From positions 1 to 64,000 of the forward strand of contig CAZIAD010000015.1 of assembly GCA_964537555.1 (NCBI GenBank): a DNA stretch of 64,000 bases. The letters run 5' to 3'. Below the pieces are notes generated by a model. It did not search any database and was not told the DNA's origin. It saw only the letters and a list, made by a program, of their open reading frames with translations. Position numbers and translations under genes: made by a program. Source of the DNA: CAYRWR01 sp964537555. Lineage in GTDB: Bacteria; Spirochaetota; Brevinematia; Brevinematales; CAYRWR01. Each line of letters begins with the position of its first letter. Positions within the stretch are counted from its first letter, which is position 1. Shown one piece after another: positions 8,137 through 16,981 of the stretch.

Positions 8137-11100
8137 TCAGGCTTTTCCTGCTCGGGAGGCCCTGATCTCATCCATCCGCTGATGCACTCTCTTTACCTGT
8201 AATACAAAGGTCTCCAGGCGGGATTCCGTGCCCTGGGTAAATACATTTCCATCTACTTCTATGGCCATATAGGGTAGCTGGGGATAATGAGCCAGTACTG
8301 CCTGAACCATTTCCTGGTCGTGAGAGATCTCCAGTTTTTTCACATTGATGTTTTCTTTGATCAGGCTTTCAGCTATGCGGCCCGGCATACAGCCGAAAGG
8401 CCCGATAGAGATGATCCCTGCCACTTCTTCTGCTACTTCAGTGAGTGCAGTACCCAGGGTGAGGATGGCTTCTCCGGTGAGCCGGGGAGATATGAGGTCT
8501 TTTACATTATCGACCAGCCTGTCAATATTTATCTGGTGATGTTCATAAAGGCCGCTCTGGGCCAGTCTTTGTTTAATACTTTTTTCATAATGGCTCTTAA
8601 AGTAGCCCTTTATGGTCACCACCAGCCGGGAGAGCAGGGTGCTGGTATCCACCAGTTGTTTTTTCACAATATAATCTGTATAGTACATCCATTCATGCAC
8701 CGGGGCTGCTTTTACTATGATACCCTTGTCAGCCAGCTTTTCGACGAGCCCGCCCCGGGAAAGATCATCCCGCCTTACAAATATCTCGCCTACCAGGGCT
8801 ACCCGGGGGCTGTGTTCCAGTTCCGCCTTACGGGGTATGCGGGCCATAGCCCGGGCTTCCTGGCTCAGTACCTGCTTCAGGCCTTTCCAGGGAAGGGTCT
8901 CCAGGGCGTGTTCTATCTTCTGCACCGAGTGTTTAAATTGTTCCAGGGCGGACTGCCTGTCTTCTGCCAATACCAGGATCGCGGAATACATCTCATCCAG
9001 CACATCGGAAATGATCACCGCCTGCCAGGTCTTGAGGACTACCTCGGTAGTCAGCCCGGCATAGGAATTTTCCGATGTAAGAGATAAAAAGGCCACATCC
9101 CTTATCTTTTTATCCTGTATCAATTGAGAGAGAAGAATATTATACTGTCCAAAGCGGCAGGGGCCGCTGGTCTCAGGCATAAAATACACCAGCAGCTCAT
9201 CCGGGTTTTCCCGCTCTTCCAGGTACTTAAGCAGGCTGCCCATAGTGATAAGCAGAGGCAGGCATTCTTTACAGGAGGCGTGGCCTCGCCCCAGCTTAAG
9301 CTCCCTGTCCCGGGCGGGTGGAGCTGCCACAGCCTGCACTCCGGCATAACGGAAAGCGGCGGCCAGGGCCCGGGTACCGATATCTCCCATGGAGGGAAAG
9401 AGCAGCTTGACATGAGGGTCGTCCAGGCGGAAGCTGCGGCCGTTGGAGTCAATAATACGGAATTCTTTATCCCGGGTCAGGGTGTAAGCAGCCTGGAATT
9501 CATCTTCCGCCGCCGCGGAAGCCCGTGTCAATTCCCGATAGCTGTTTATCACATCGAGGTAGGCTTCTATACGGGTATCTACCCCGGCGTCGGCTGTATG
9601 ACTGTCCAGCTCCAGAGTCAGGCTGGGCTTGGTGCCCATTATATTACGGAAATAGGATATTACAAAGGAGTCGGGCCCGCAGCTGAAATTGGAAACATAG
9701 ACCCCGAAGAGCTGCTCATGGTCAGCCACAAAGCGGGCCGTCTTCAGTATAGTCTGTCCCATCGCCCAGTACATACGGTCGACTGCCGGGCTGTCTTGAG
9801 GCAGAATAAAATCATGAGGGATGATGCGATGATTGCGGGAGGCAAACTTGTGGGGTATTCCCATGTTGGCCATTCGGGAAAAGGCATTATAGGGCCTGCC
9901 GAACAGGACCAGGGCCATCATGTAGGGATGGGCTTTTAGATCATCCAGTATCTCACGGCCAATAGCGAGACAGGCTGTGTGGAAGTCTAGCTGGGCCTGG
10001 CTGGCTCTGGAGTATGCGGCCTCTATCTCCTCAGGAGTGTGGCCCAGATCTTGGGCCATCTGTATGAATACTGAGGACTGACTATCCATGCCTCCTCCAA
10101 AGTCCAGTACAGGACTCAGCACTTTCTTCTGTTTTAACTCAGGAAAGCTGCTCTGGAGGTAGTAGGGCTCTGCCTGTATAAAGGGACAGGTCACTGAGCT
10201 GTCCCAGCCTCCCGCTACGGGCAGACTGCGGATATGCGGCAGGAAATAGATGTCGGCATCCATCCGGATAAGTGCGGCCATACTGCCGTGAGTGATCTCT
10301 ACCGGGTAACAAAAGGCAGCTCCCTTGCGGTCTATGCCATCCGGGTCTATACTGTCATTGATCATGACCTCATAGCCCAGCCCATGGAAGAAGTTATAAT
10401 AGAAGGGAAAGAGTGTGTTGGTCATGAGGGCTTTATTTATAGCCAGTTTTTTGTTGAGGGCTGGCCGGGGATAACGGGCAGCATAATCCAGGCTATAGGT
10501 CTGGAAGACCATGGTCTCTCTGAGCTGTACCAGGTCCAGCCGGGCAATATCCAGCTCTTCCGACTGCCGCTTAATACCGTAATACTTATTACAGGCTCCT
10601 CCGAAGGTATAGATGCGGTCTTTTATCTCTATCCTTTTAATAGAACATTTCCGGTCACATTTTTCTTTTCCCCCTGCACAGATAAAGGGGTCTTTATAAG
10701 TAACCCTACGCTCTATCAATTCATCCAGGTGAAAATCCATCTCTTCCAGCAGTCCCAGCTCCATGCGCTGCTTTAACACCAGGGCCACCCCAAAGGCCCC
10801 CATCAGGCCGGGGTCGGGAGGCACAATGATCTGTTTGTCGGTGAGAGCGGCCATAGCGGTAGGGACAGCCCGGTTATAGCAGACTCCTCCCTGCATAAAG
10901 ATCTTGCGGCCAATGGGACGGCTGCCCCTGACCCGGTTATTATAGTTCATGCAGATACTGTACACCAGGCCGGCTGCAATATCTTCTATACTGATCCCTT
11001 CCTGTATGGCGGACTTGATATCACTATTAATAAAGGCGGAGCACTGGTCGCTGAAGTTGGGTGGGCGGCTACTCTTCAGAGCGATATCTCCAATGGCTTC

Positions 11101-12450
11101 TGTTTTCAGGTTCAGAGACTCCAGAGCTGCTTCTTCCAGGAAGGAGCCGGTACCTGCTGAGCAGGCCTCATTCATAGCGTAATCGCTGGCTACCCCGCCC
11201 GTGATGTAGGTATACTTAGCATCCTGCCCGCCTATCTCGAATAGTGTATCCACCTCGGGGTCGTAGTAGACTGCGGCGGTGGCGTGGGCGATGATCTCGT
11301 TAATGACCGCAGGGGTCAGGGAAAAGAGGCCCGCGATCTGTCTGCCTGAACCGGTTACACCCAGGCCGATGATTTTACAGGTATGGGGAATCTGATCCCG
11401 GAGGGCCTGATAACACATCCGGGATGCCTGAATGGGGTCGCCATTGGTGCGCAGATAGATATCAGCCACAATACTGGAATCACTTTCTTTGATCAATACC
11501 GCTTTGGTGGTAGTGGATCCCACATCCAGGCCCAGGAGGAGCCGGTCACCCTGTTCTGCCCGGGAGCGATCACTTTTTTTAAAATCTACCCGGCTGCTGT
11601 ACTGTTGCAGGGCCTCCAGGTAGTGAAAGGAGCTGTGTTTATCTATAAATAAAGTATCCACAGAGCTGATTCCGGGACTATGATGTTCCAGGCCATAAAG
11701 AGCAGCGCCTATAGCCTCAAAAACATCAGCTCCCTCCGGTATGATCAGTTCTTTGACATGGCCTTTCAGGTAGTGGACCATAGCCTCGTTACGGGAAGTG
11801 CCTCCTATGAGGAGCACCCTCTCTCTCTCACCCCGGGGCAGTAATTCAACGATCTTACCCGACATCATCTCGGAGAGTCCGGCCACTACTTCAGACCGGG
11901 GTACTCCTTTGTTGAGTGCGTGAGTACAGTCACTTTTACAGAATACCGAACATCGTCCTGCTACCTTATAAGGCTCAGACAGCTCATGGGATCGGGGCTG
12001 AGCATCCAGTTCCATGTCCATCCTTTTGAGCTGCTGCACGAAAAACTCACCGGTACCGGAGGCACATTTGTTACCGGTATTGACATGTATCATCTCTCCC
12101 CGGGGCCCCATATGGTACACAATAAAGCTTTCTCCCCCGGCTGAAACAATATGCTGCACCGGTCCCAGGCTGTCCCTGTAATACTGGTAGGCTATTTCTA
12201 TAGCCTCGGGTTCAGAGAGAGAATCTGCCTGTATACTATGCCGCAGTTTTTTCCCGGTGACTGCCACATGCCCGATACGGCTCAGGTCAATGTCCTGAAG
12301 CAAGCCAAGCAAAGCTTTACGCGGGTTGCCATCGTGGGAACTGTGTTTTTGATAGACGATTGTGGTGGATGATTCCTGGCGTTCTGCCAGGGCAAGGCCG
12401 ATACTGGAGGACCCTATACTGATACCCAGGGATCGCATGTTATTCCCCAT
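8137..12450 (-). CDS. Giant acyl-CoA dehydratase activase (BadF/BadG/HgdC ATPase, duplicated, with DUF2229)
   Basis: ATP-dependent activator of the 2-hydroxyacyl-CoA dehydratase / benzoyl-CoA reductase type, 1437 residues. Two actin-fold BadF/HgdC ATPase domains are visible: residues about 6-255 (LGISIGSSSIG) and 303-560 (LLLGLDVGSTTTKAVL). Each has the cysteine pair that holds the bridging iron-sulfur cluster in HgdC: C129 (NKCASGTG) and C167 (GRCSVF), then C431 (ACSAGTGSFLEE) and C471 (DQCSAF). A Cys-rich insert (CAGGKEKCDRKC) follows, then DUF2229 and an HgdB-like C-terminal part. Long fused versions are common in anaerobes and their substrate is unknown. No dehydratase subunit genes lie nearby. 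The start could be ATG 12450 or ATG 12438; GGGGAA lies just before the latter. Confidence 0.9.
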   Translation of the reverse strand: MGNNMRSLGISIGSSSIGLALAERQESSTTIVYQKHSSHDGNPRKALLGLLQDIDLSRIGHVAVTGKKLRHSIQADSLSEPEAIEIAYQYYRDSLGPVQHIVSAGGESFIVYHMGPRGEMIHVNTGNKCASGTGEFFVQQLKRMDMELDAQPRSHELSEPYKVAGRCSVFCKSDCTHALNKGVPRSEVVAGLSEMMSGKIVELLPRGERERVLLIGGTSRNEAMVHYLKGHVKELIIPEGADVFEAIGAALYGLEHHSPGISSVDTLFIDKHSSFHYLEALQQYSSRVDFKKSDRSRAEQGDRLLLGLDVGSTTTKAVLIKESDSSIVADIYLRTNGDPIQASRMCYQALRDQIPHTCKIIGLGVTGSGRQIAGLFSLTPAVINEIIAHATAAVYYDPEVDTLFEIGGQDAKYTYITGGVASDYAMNEACSAGTGSFLEEAALESLNLKTEAIGDIALKSSRPPNFSDQCSAFINSDIKSAIQEGISIEDIAAGLVYSICMNYNNRVRGSRPIGRKIFMQGGVCYNRAVPTAMAALTDKQIIVPPDPGLMGAFGVALVLKQRMELGLLEEMDFHLDELIERRVTYKDPFICAGGKEKCDRKCSIKRIEIKDRIYTFGGACNKYYGIKRQSEELDIARLDLVQLRETMVFQTYSLDYAARYPRPALNKKLAINKALMTNTLFPFYYNFFHGLGYEVMINDSIDPDGIDRKGAAFCYPVEITHGSMAALIRMDADIYFLPHIRSLPVAGGWDSSVTCPFIQAEPYYLQSSFPELKQKKVLSPVLDFGGGMDSQSSVFIQMAQDLGHTPEEIEAAYSRASQAQLDFHTACLAIGREILDDLKAHPYMMALVLFGRPYNAFSRMANMGIPHKFASRNHRIIPHDFILPQDSPAVDRMYWAMGQTILKTARFVADHEQLFGVYVSNFSCGPDSFVISYFRNIMGTKPSLTLELDSHTADAGVDTRIEAYLDVINSYRELTRASAAAEDEFQAAYTLTRDKEFRIIDSNGRSFRLDDPHVKLLFPSMGDIGTRALAAAFRYAGVQAVAAPPARDRELKLGRGHASCKECLPLLITMGSLLKYLEERENPDELLVYFMPETSGPCRFGQYNILLSQLIQDKKIRDVAFLSLTSENSYAGLTTEVVLKTWQAVIISDVLDEMYSAILVLAEDRQSALEQFKHSVQKIEHALETLPWKGLKQVLSQEARAMARIPRKAELEHSPRVALVGEIFVRRDDLSRGGLVEKLADKGIIVKAAPVHEWMYYTDYIVKKQLVDTSTLLSRLVVTIKGYFKSHYEKSIKQRLAQSGLYEHHQINIDRLVDNVKDLISPRLTGEAILTLGTALTEVAEEVAGIISIGPFGCMPGRIAESLIKENINVKKLEISHDQEMVQAVLAHYPQLPYMAIEVDGNVFTQGTESRLETFVLQVKRVHQRMDEIRASRAGKA

Positions 12451-12494
12451 GAATTTTCTGGGATTATTATAAAGGAAAATATATGAACTGTCTA

Positions 12495-12974
12495 CTATAA
12501 CAGATGTTTGACCCAGATTTCACTCATATCATTTTTAGGAGAAAATCCGGCACGGTTATATAACTTCTGGGCTTCTGCGTTGTTGGGGAATACGTGCAGG
12601 GCAATGGTCTGTATATTCTTCTCTCTGCACCATTCTTCCAGAGTGTTTAACGTGAAGTTGGCATAGCCTTTTCTGCGGTGGGCTTTTTCGATCAAAATAT
12701 CATTGATATAGATGGTCTTGTCGTGGGAGGATTCTTTCTCTGTTAACCATAAATACCCTACTGGAATATCCTGGATATTCAGTATTCTGAGAAATGTATG
12801 GCCCGGTGTATTTTGCCCTTGTGAGAGGAATGAATAGCCCTCCTGTGCCAGCCAGTCTTTTGCTTCAGAATCCGACCATTTTTTATTTAAAATCTGCTGT
12901 CTGGCATAATCCTCGGCAGAATATTTAATAAAAAAAGCATATTCCTTATCCCTCATAGGACGCAGTTTGACCAT
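12495..12974 (-). CDS. GNAT-family N-acetyltransferase
   Basis: A 159-residue acetyl-CoA-dependent acetyltransferase. The GNAT core is visible as the strand INDILIEKAHRRKGYANFTLNTLEEW, which includes the acetyl-CoA pyrophosphate loop (RRKGYA), then IALHVFPNNAEAQKLYNRAGF, the usual motif B ending. The substrate cannot be told. It lies 44 bp before the giant activase on the same strand and is probably cotranscribed with it from the promoter at 13002-13030. Confidence 0.85.
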   Translation of the reverse strand: MVKLRPMRDKEYAFFIKYSAEDYARQQILNKKWSDSEAKDWLAQEGYSFLSQGQNTPGHTFLRILNIQDIPVGYLWLTEKESSHDKTIYINDILIEKAHRRKGYANFTLNTLEEWCREKNIQTIALHVFPNNAEAQKLYNRAGFSPKNDMSEIWVKHLL

Positions 12975-13001
12975 GGACCACCCCTGTTATTCACTAAAGA
13001 T

Positions 13002-13030
13002 ATTATACTTCGCCTTTTCAGGAATGGCAA
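13002..13030 (-). promoter_or_regulatory. Sigma-70 promoter for the GNAT-activase operon
   Basis: On the minus strand TTGCCA, a 17-bp spacer and a perfect TATAAT lie 28 bp before the ATG of the acetyltransferase gene. Confidence 0.75.
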
Positions 13031-13112
13031 TATATGAAAAAGAAGCGGTGTATTAAACCTGATTTCAGACCTTTTTAAATTAAAAAGAAAAAAAAGAATA
13101 TAAACCAGAGTG

Positions 13113-13141
13113 TTGATTTTTAATCTGTGCTCTATTATTAT
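13113..13141 (+). promoter_or_regulatory. Sigma-70 promoter for the ferritin-like pair
   Basis: TTGATT, 17 bp and TATTAT end 17 bp before the ATG at 13159. It is divergent from the GNAT promoter at 13002-13030. Confidence 0.65.
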
Positions 13142-13158
13142 TTGATTGGGAGGTGTCT

Positions 13159-13704
13159 ATGGATTGGTCTGAATTTGATTTTGATGTACCCCTGGATCAG
13201 GATTTTGAGACTAAAATAAAAAATTCCAATATGAAAAATATGACAGCTGCAGATATGATTTATATCAATATGGAAATGGAAAAAAAAGCAGAAATAATAT
13301 ATGAAAGACTGTCCAAAATCGTAAAAGATATCCCAATGAAGGATTTATTGTTTAATCTTGCCGGTGAAGAGCGAGGCCATTTTAACGATTTGAAATTTAG
13401 ACTACTGGAAATGGGTAAAAGTATGTCTGATAAGAAACTGGACAAAGCATCAGCTGCATTGGCAGTATATGCAACTGATGAATTGTACGATCGAGTGAAA
13501 CTGAAAGAAAAACTTTCACGTATCAGGGACCTGGAATCTATCTATGAATTTGCTATAAGCATGGAATTGGATCATATACTGTTTTACCAGGCTACCCGGG
13601 AGCTCATAAAAGAAGAAGATAAATGGGTCATAGATCAGCTAATTGACCAGGAAAGATATCATTTTCTCAAACTAATGAAGATGCGTCAGGGTCAGAATAC
13701 TTGA
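13159..13704 (+). CDS. Ferritin-like diiron protein (rubrerythrin-type domain)
   Basis: A 181-residue cytoplasmic protein with a four-helix ferritin-like fold. Likely iron ligands are in MEKKAEIIYERL, GEERGHF (ExxH), MELDHILFYQ and DQERYHF (ExxH). There is no C-terminal rubredoxin domain, so it is a stand-alone diiron domain that may act in peroxide or iron handling, taking electrons from a separate partner. GGGAGG at 13148-13153 selects ATG 13159 rather than the GTG at 13153. A paralogue follows 54 bp downstream. Confidence 0.75.
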   Translation: MDWSEFDFDVPLDQDFETKIKNSNMKNMTAADMIYINMEMEKKAEIIYERLSKIVKDIPMKDLLFNLAGEERGHFNDLKFRLLEMGKSMSDKKLDKASAALAVYATDELYDRVKLKEKLSRIRDLESIYEFAISMELDHILFYQATRELIKEEDKWVIDQLIDQERYHFLKLMKMRQGQNT

Positions 13705-13758
13705 AGCTAATTTTTGAGATATTTCTGAACCCTCCTTATCATCAATGTGGAGGTTGAG

Positions 13759-14241
13759 ATGTTACATAAAAATTCCAGAATAAACATCAAAGAAGTGGTA
13801 GAGACCTCTGTTAAACTGGAAGAGCAGTCTGTACAGCTGTATGAGCGCCTGGCTGAAAAAATCCCGGAATCTTCTATAAAAAAGATCTTTAAGCTTCTGG
13901 GGGATGAAGAAAAACAGCATGTGGCAATATTCAGTCAAATGGCCGGACGCATCACCTATGAAATGGCTCTGGAGTATAAGCAGGAGCACATAGATGCCCT
14001 GTTAGAGCATTTCAGGACCAAGATCATTAGCCCTGAGAAAATGGGAGAAAAGATCAGGGAATTAAAGGATGTGGATTCCATTTTTAAATTTGCCATCAGT
14101 ATCGAACTGGATCATATTATGTTTTATACCGAGATCAAGGAATTTTTAAGAAAGGAAGATAAGGAACTGGTGAATGATCTCATTGAAGAAGAGAGAAGGC
14201 ATTTTCTAAAACTGATGCAATACCGGAAATCCTTATCTTAG
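13759..14241 (+). CDS. Ferritin-like diiron protein, second paralogue
   Basis: A 160-residue paralogue of the preceding gene, with the same order of ligand motifs: KLEEQSVQLYERL, DEEKQHV (ExxH), IELDHIMFYTE and EEERRHF (ExxH). It also lacks a rubredoxin domain. GGAGG at 13749-13753 fits ATG 13759. The two subunits could form a hetero-oligomer; this is inference. It is followed closely by the TIGR03546/TIGR03545 pair and probably shares their transcript. Confidence 0.75.
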   Translation: MLHKNSRINIKEVVETSVKLEEQSVQLYERLAEKIPESSIKKIFKLLGDEEKQHVAIFSQMAGRITYEMALEYKQEHIDALLEHFRTKIISPEKMGEKIRELKDVDSIFKFAISIELDHIMFYTEIKEFLRKEDKELVNDLIEEERRHFLKLMQYRKSLS

Positions 14242-14259
14242 TGAAAATAGGAGAAACAG

Positions 14260-14799
14260 ATGTTAGTAAAATGGATCGTTTCCACACTGGCCGCACTGTC
14301 TTCCAATAAAAAGACAGGGGAGCTGGCCGCCGGGGTCGCATTTGGGCTATTGCTGGCCTTTATTCCCGCTGGTAATCTGTTATGGCCGGTAGTATTGATC
14401 CTGACCATGTTTATAAAGGTACATCAGGGTATGGAGTTTATCTGGCTGGCTGTTTTCAAACTGCTGGTCCCTCTCATAGACTGGCCCCTGCACAACCTGG
14501 GCTACGCAGTCCTTAATATACCTGCCCTGGAAGGTTTTTTTACCTGGGTCAATAATATCCCTCTTCTCCCTTTCACCCGATTCAATAATACCCTTGTTAT
14601 GGGGGGCATTGTGATGGGCCTCATTTTGTGGGTACCGGTATACTTCCTGTTTAAATGGATCATCACCAAATACCGGGAAAAATTCCAGGAAAAGATCAAT
14701 AATTCCAAAGTATTATCCCAGATTAAAAAATTACCTGTGATCCGGGGCCTGGTATCGCTTATCACTCGCGCCACAGCTGTGGCCGACAAGATCAGTTAG
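14260..14799 (+). CDS. TIGR03546-type integral membrane protein
   Basis: A 179-residue inner-membrane protein with several hydrophobic segments (about residues 20-50, 57-95 and 112-138) and a basic cytoplasmic tail. It resembles TIGR03546, a family of unknown function that occurs as a two-gene pair with TIGR03545 in bacteria with outer membranes. That identification is from recall of sequence character and gene order. The downstream gene fits the partner. GGAGA precedes the ATG by 6 nt. Confidence 0.65.
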   Translation: MLVKWIVSTLAALSSNKKTGELAAGVAFGLLLAFIPAGNLLWPVVLILTMFIKVHQGMEFIWLAVFKLLVPLIDWPLHNLGYAVLNIPALEGFFTWVNNIPLLPFTRFNNTLVMGGIVMGLILWVPVYFLFKWIITKYREKFQEKINNSKVLSQIKKLPVIRGLVSLITRATAVADKIS

Positions 14800-14808
14800 G
14801 AGACCGCT

Positions 14809-16638
14809 ATGCGTTGGGGAAAACTATCACTTATTTTAGTCCTGACAGGCGGTATCATAGGCTTTAATTTTGCCTTTAAAAACCTGCTGGTAAAAAGACT
14901 TATAGAGTCTGCATTACAGGCCGTGTTTCAGGCCAAGGCAGAAGTACGGGGCGTACAATTTGAGCTGTTTAGCGCCCGTTTGAAATTCAGTACACTCACT
15001 GTGGCCAATAAAGACAATCCTATGTTTAATCTCTTTGAACTGGGAAAGACCGAGTTCGACATGGAATCCGAAGAGATGCTCAAAGGCAAAGTGGTGATCC
15101 AGAACCTGGAATGCCAGGGAATTCAATGGAACACCCCCCGGGAAAGCAGCGGGGCATTAACGCCCAAAAAACAGGCTGAGAAATCGACTGAAAGTACCAA
15201 TGAGAGCCCGGGCTTACTGGAAATGGCAAAAATCAATGCTGAAGAAATATTACAGCAGCACCTGGCTGAACTGAAAAGCCTGGCTTTTCTGTCTAATGCC
15301 AATCAGGAACTCAAGGCTTTCAATCAGAAATGGACCAATCAGGTGGCACAGTCTAAAAAGAACGTAGCGGACCTGGAAGCAGGATTTAATAGGGTGAAGT
15401 CAATGAATGTGGCTGCCATCAAGACCATTCCCCAGGCCACCCAGGCCCTCAAGGAGATCAGTGACTTTCAAAAATCCCTCACAGCTGTAAAAAGTGATGT
15501 TCAGGGGCTGAAGTCTAATATTTCCAGTGATTTTAAAACCGTGAAATCCACCATCCAGCAATCCAAAACAGTGGTGCAGTCAGACCTGGCCTATCTCAAG
15601 TCCCTGATCAGCATCCCGGAGGGAGGGGCAAAGGGGCTCATAAAAACCATGCTGCATAAAGTGCTGGCTCAGCAACTGGGAGATATCTACTATTATGCCA
15701 ATGAAGCCTTGGGCTATGCCCGTACTCTGGACCAGAGTACTCCCAAGAGTAAAAAAGAACAGAAAGAGATGATGAAAGCCGCTTCCAAACGGCGCCCCGG
15801 ATTTGAAGTGTATTTTCCCGGAAATGGATATCCGAACTTTCTGTTACAGCATCTGGGTACTTCCATCACTAATAAAGCGGAAGGTAAATATCTTCTGGTG
15901 GATATAAAAGATGTCTCCAGTGACTTTAATCTGTGGAATAAACCACTCACGTATAAGCTGGACCGTCAGAATCAGGGAATGGGCCTGCACCTGGAGGGTC
16001 TTATCGATCCGCGTACCAATTCCAGTGAATCCTTTGCGATGGATCTGAGCCTGAGCTCGATTCCTTTTATCATCCTGGACGACCTGGCCTTTATCAATAT
16101 CACTAACATGACTGGCAAATATACCATTGAAAGCAGCCTCATCCTGAGAAAAGATGCTTCCAACCAGGGTAAAATGAAACTGACACTGAAAGACCTGGTT
16201 ATCGCAAAGGGAGCCGGGGTTAATACGGTTTCAGATATACTCTATGATATACTTACAGATTCCTCTACTATCGACTTTTCCATTTCTTTCAATGTGATAC
16301 AGCCGGGTAGCCGGCTGGAGATGGCTGTATCCAGCAGCCTGGACGGGGTCATACAGGCCAGAGTGGGAAAACTGATCAATGACATGGTAAACGAAGCCAC
16401 TGCCAGATTAAGCGGCGAGCTCAATAAACTGGCCGGGCCTTTACTCAAGGACAATAATCTGCTGGGGGGGCAATCCCTGGAGCTGGATAAAGGTGTAGCC
16501 CAGAGTGAGCAGGGCCTGGCTGACTATCAGTCGGGCATAGATGCCAAGAAAAACGAAGTGACAGCCAAAATGAATCAGCTTAAATCAGGAGTGATTCCCG
16601 ATAAAGTACCGGGAAACATCAAGATCCCTAAGCTGTAG
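14809..16638 (+). CDS. TIGR03545-type membrane-anchored protein
   Basis: A 609-residue protein with one N-terminal membrane segment (about 5-25) and a large periplasmic part. Early residues VRGVQFELFSARLKFSTLTVANKDNPMFNLFELGKTEFDME resemble the N-terminal beta repeats of AsmA/TamB-like proteins. Then come a long coiled-coil stretch (about 160-270) and a beta-rich C-terminal half. This fits TIGR03545, always paired with the preceding family. A role in envelope lipid or protein transport is inference from the AsmA-like start. A terminator follows. Confidence 0.65.
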   Translation: MRWGKLSLILVLTGGIIGFNFAFKNLLVKRLIESALQAVFQAKAEVRGVQFELFSARLKFSTLTVANKDNPMFNLFELGKTEFDMESEEMLKGKVVIQNLECQGIQWNTPRESSGALTPKKQAEKSTESTNESPGLLEMAKINAEEILQQHLAELKSLAFLSNANQELKAFNQKWTNQVAQSKKNVADLEAGFNRVKSMNVAAIKTIPQATQALKEISDFQKSLTAVKSDVQGLKSNISSDFKTVKSTIQQSKTVVQSDLAYLKSLISIPEGGAKGLIKTMLHKVLAQQLGDIYYYANEALGYARTLDQSTPKSKKEQKEMMKAASKRRPGFEVYFPGNGYPNFLLQHLGTSITNKAEGKYLLVDIKDVSSDFNLWNKPLTYKLDRQNQGMGLHLEGLIDPRTNSSESFAMDLSLSSIPFIILDDLAFINITNMTGKYTIESSLILRKDASNQGKMKLTLKDLVIAKGAGVNTVSDILYDILTDSSTIDFSISFNVIQPGSRLEMAVSSSLDGVIQARVGKLINDMVNEATARLSGELNKLAGPLLKDNNLLGGQSLELDKGVAQSEQGLADYQSGIDAKKNEVTAKMNQLKSGVIPDKVPGNIKIPKL

Positions 16639-16659
16639 AAAATATCAGCAGGTGAATTC

Positions 16660-16688
16660 AGGGGCAGTGTGATGCTGCCCCTTTTTTT
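16660..16688 (+). terminator. Rho-independent terminator after the TIGR03545 gene
   Basis: AGGGGCAG and CTGCCCCT pair around a 7-nt loop and are followed by TTTTTT. It closes the operon that starts at 13159. Confidence 0.9.
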
Positions 16689-16900
16689 GTGGGCCCTCAT
16701 ATTCTTAGCTCTCTTGACTATAATCCCGTAAATGTTTAATTTCTGATGTGATGATTCCGTTAATGAGTATAGGAAAAAAGGCCGGAATGGAAATCAACGC
16801 CATTTTTTAATTAGGCCAGTCTTTGTTATTATAATGTGCATAAATATTTATATTATACAAATAGAGCGCATTGTATTTCTTTTATTTAAAAAGGAAAAAA
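16689..16900 (+). promoter_or_regulatory. AT-rich intergenic region before dnaG
   Basis: No gene is seen here. A possible promoter is TTGACT, 17 bp, TAATTT at 16714-16742, with a good -35 and a weak -10. The stretch 16820-16860 is very AT-rich and includes the perfect palindrome ATAAATATTTAT (16840-16851). A weak stem followed by a T-run lies near 16785-16810. Which element drives dnaG-rpoD cannot be settled by reading. Confidence 0.35.
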
Positions 16901-16981
16901 ATGAAAAATATTTTTAAAAAATCTAGGAAAAAGGGCATCTCCATTGTATATATTACTACAGAAAAGTGGAGTAATGATTGA
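16901..16981 (+). CDS. Possible 26-residue leader peptide coupled to dnaG
   Basis: An ATG at 16901 with AAGGA 5 nt upstream opens a 26-codon frame. It encodes a basic peptide starting MKNIFKKSRKKG. Its TGA stop (16979-16981) overlaps the TTG start of dnaG (16978-16980). This arrangement is typical of translational coupling. It is too short for a coding-bias judgement and is unlike RpsU, which heads this operon in enterobacteria. It may be an accidental frame. Confidence 0.35.
   Translation: MKNIFKKSRKKGISIVYITTEKWSND

Noticed and set aside
8287..9087. Plus-strand open frames opposite the giant activase (8287-9087, 9124-9939, 10234-10776)
   Set aside because: The minus-strand protein is conserved throughout with cluster cysteines and ATPase motifs; the plus-strand frames show no family features.
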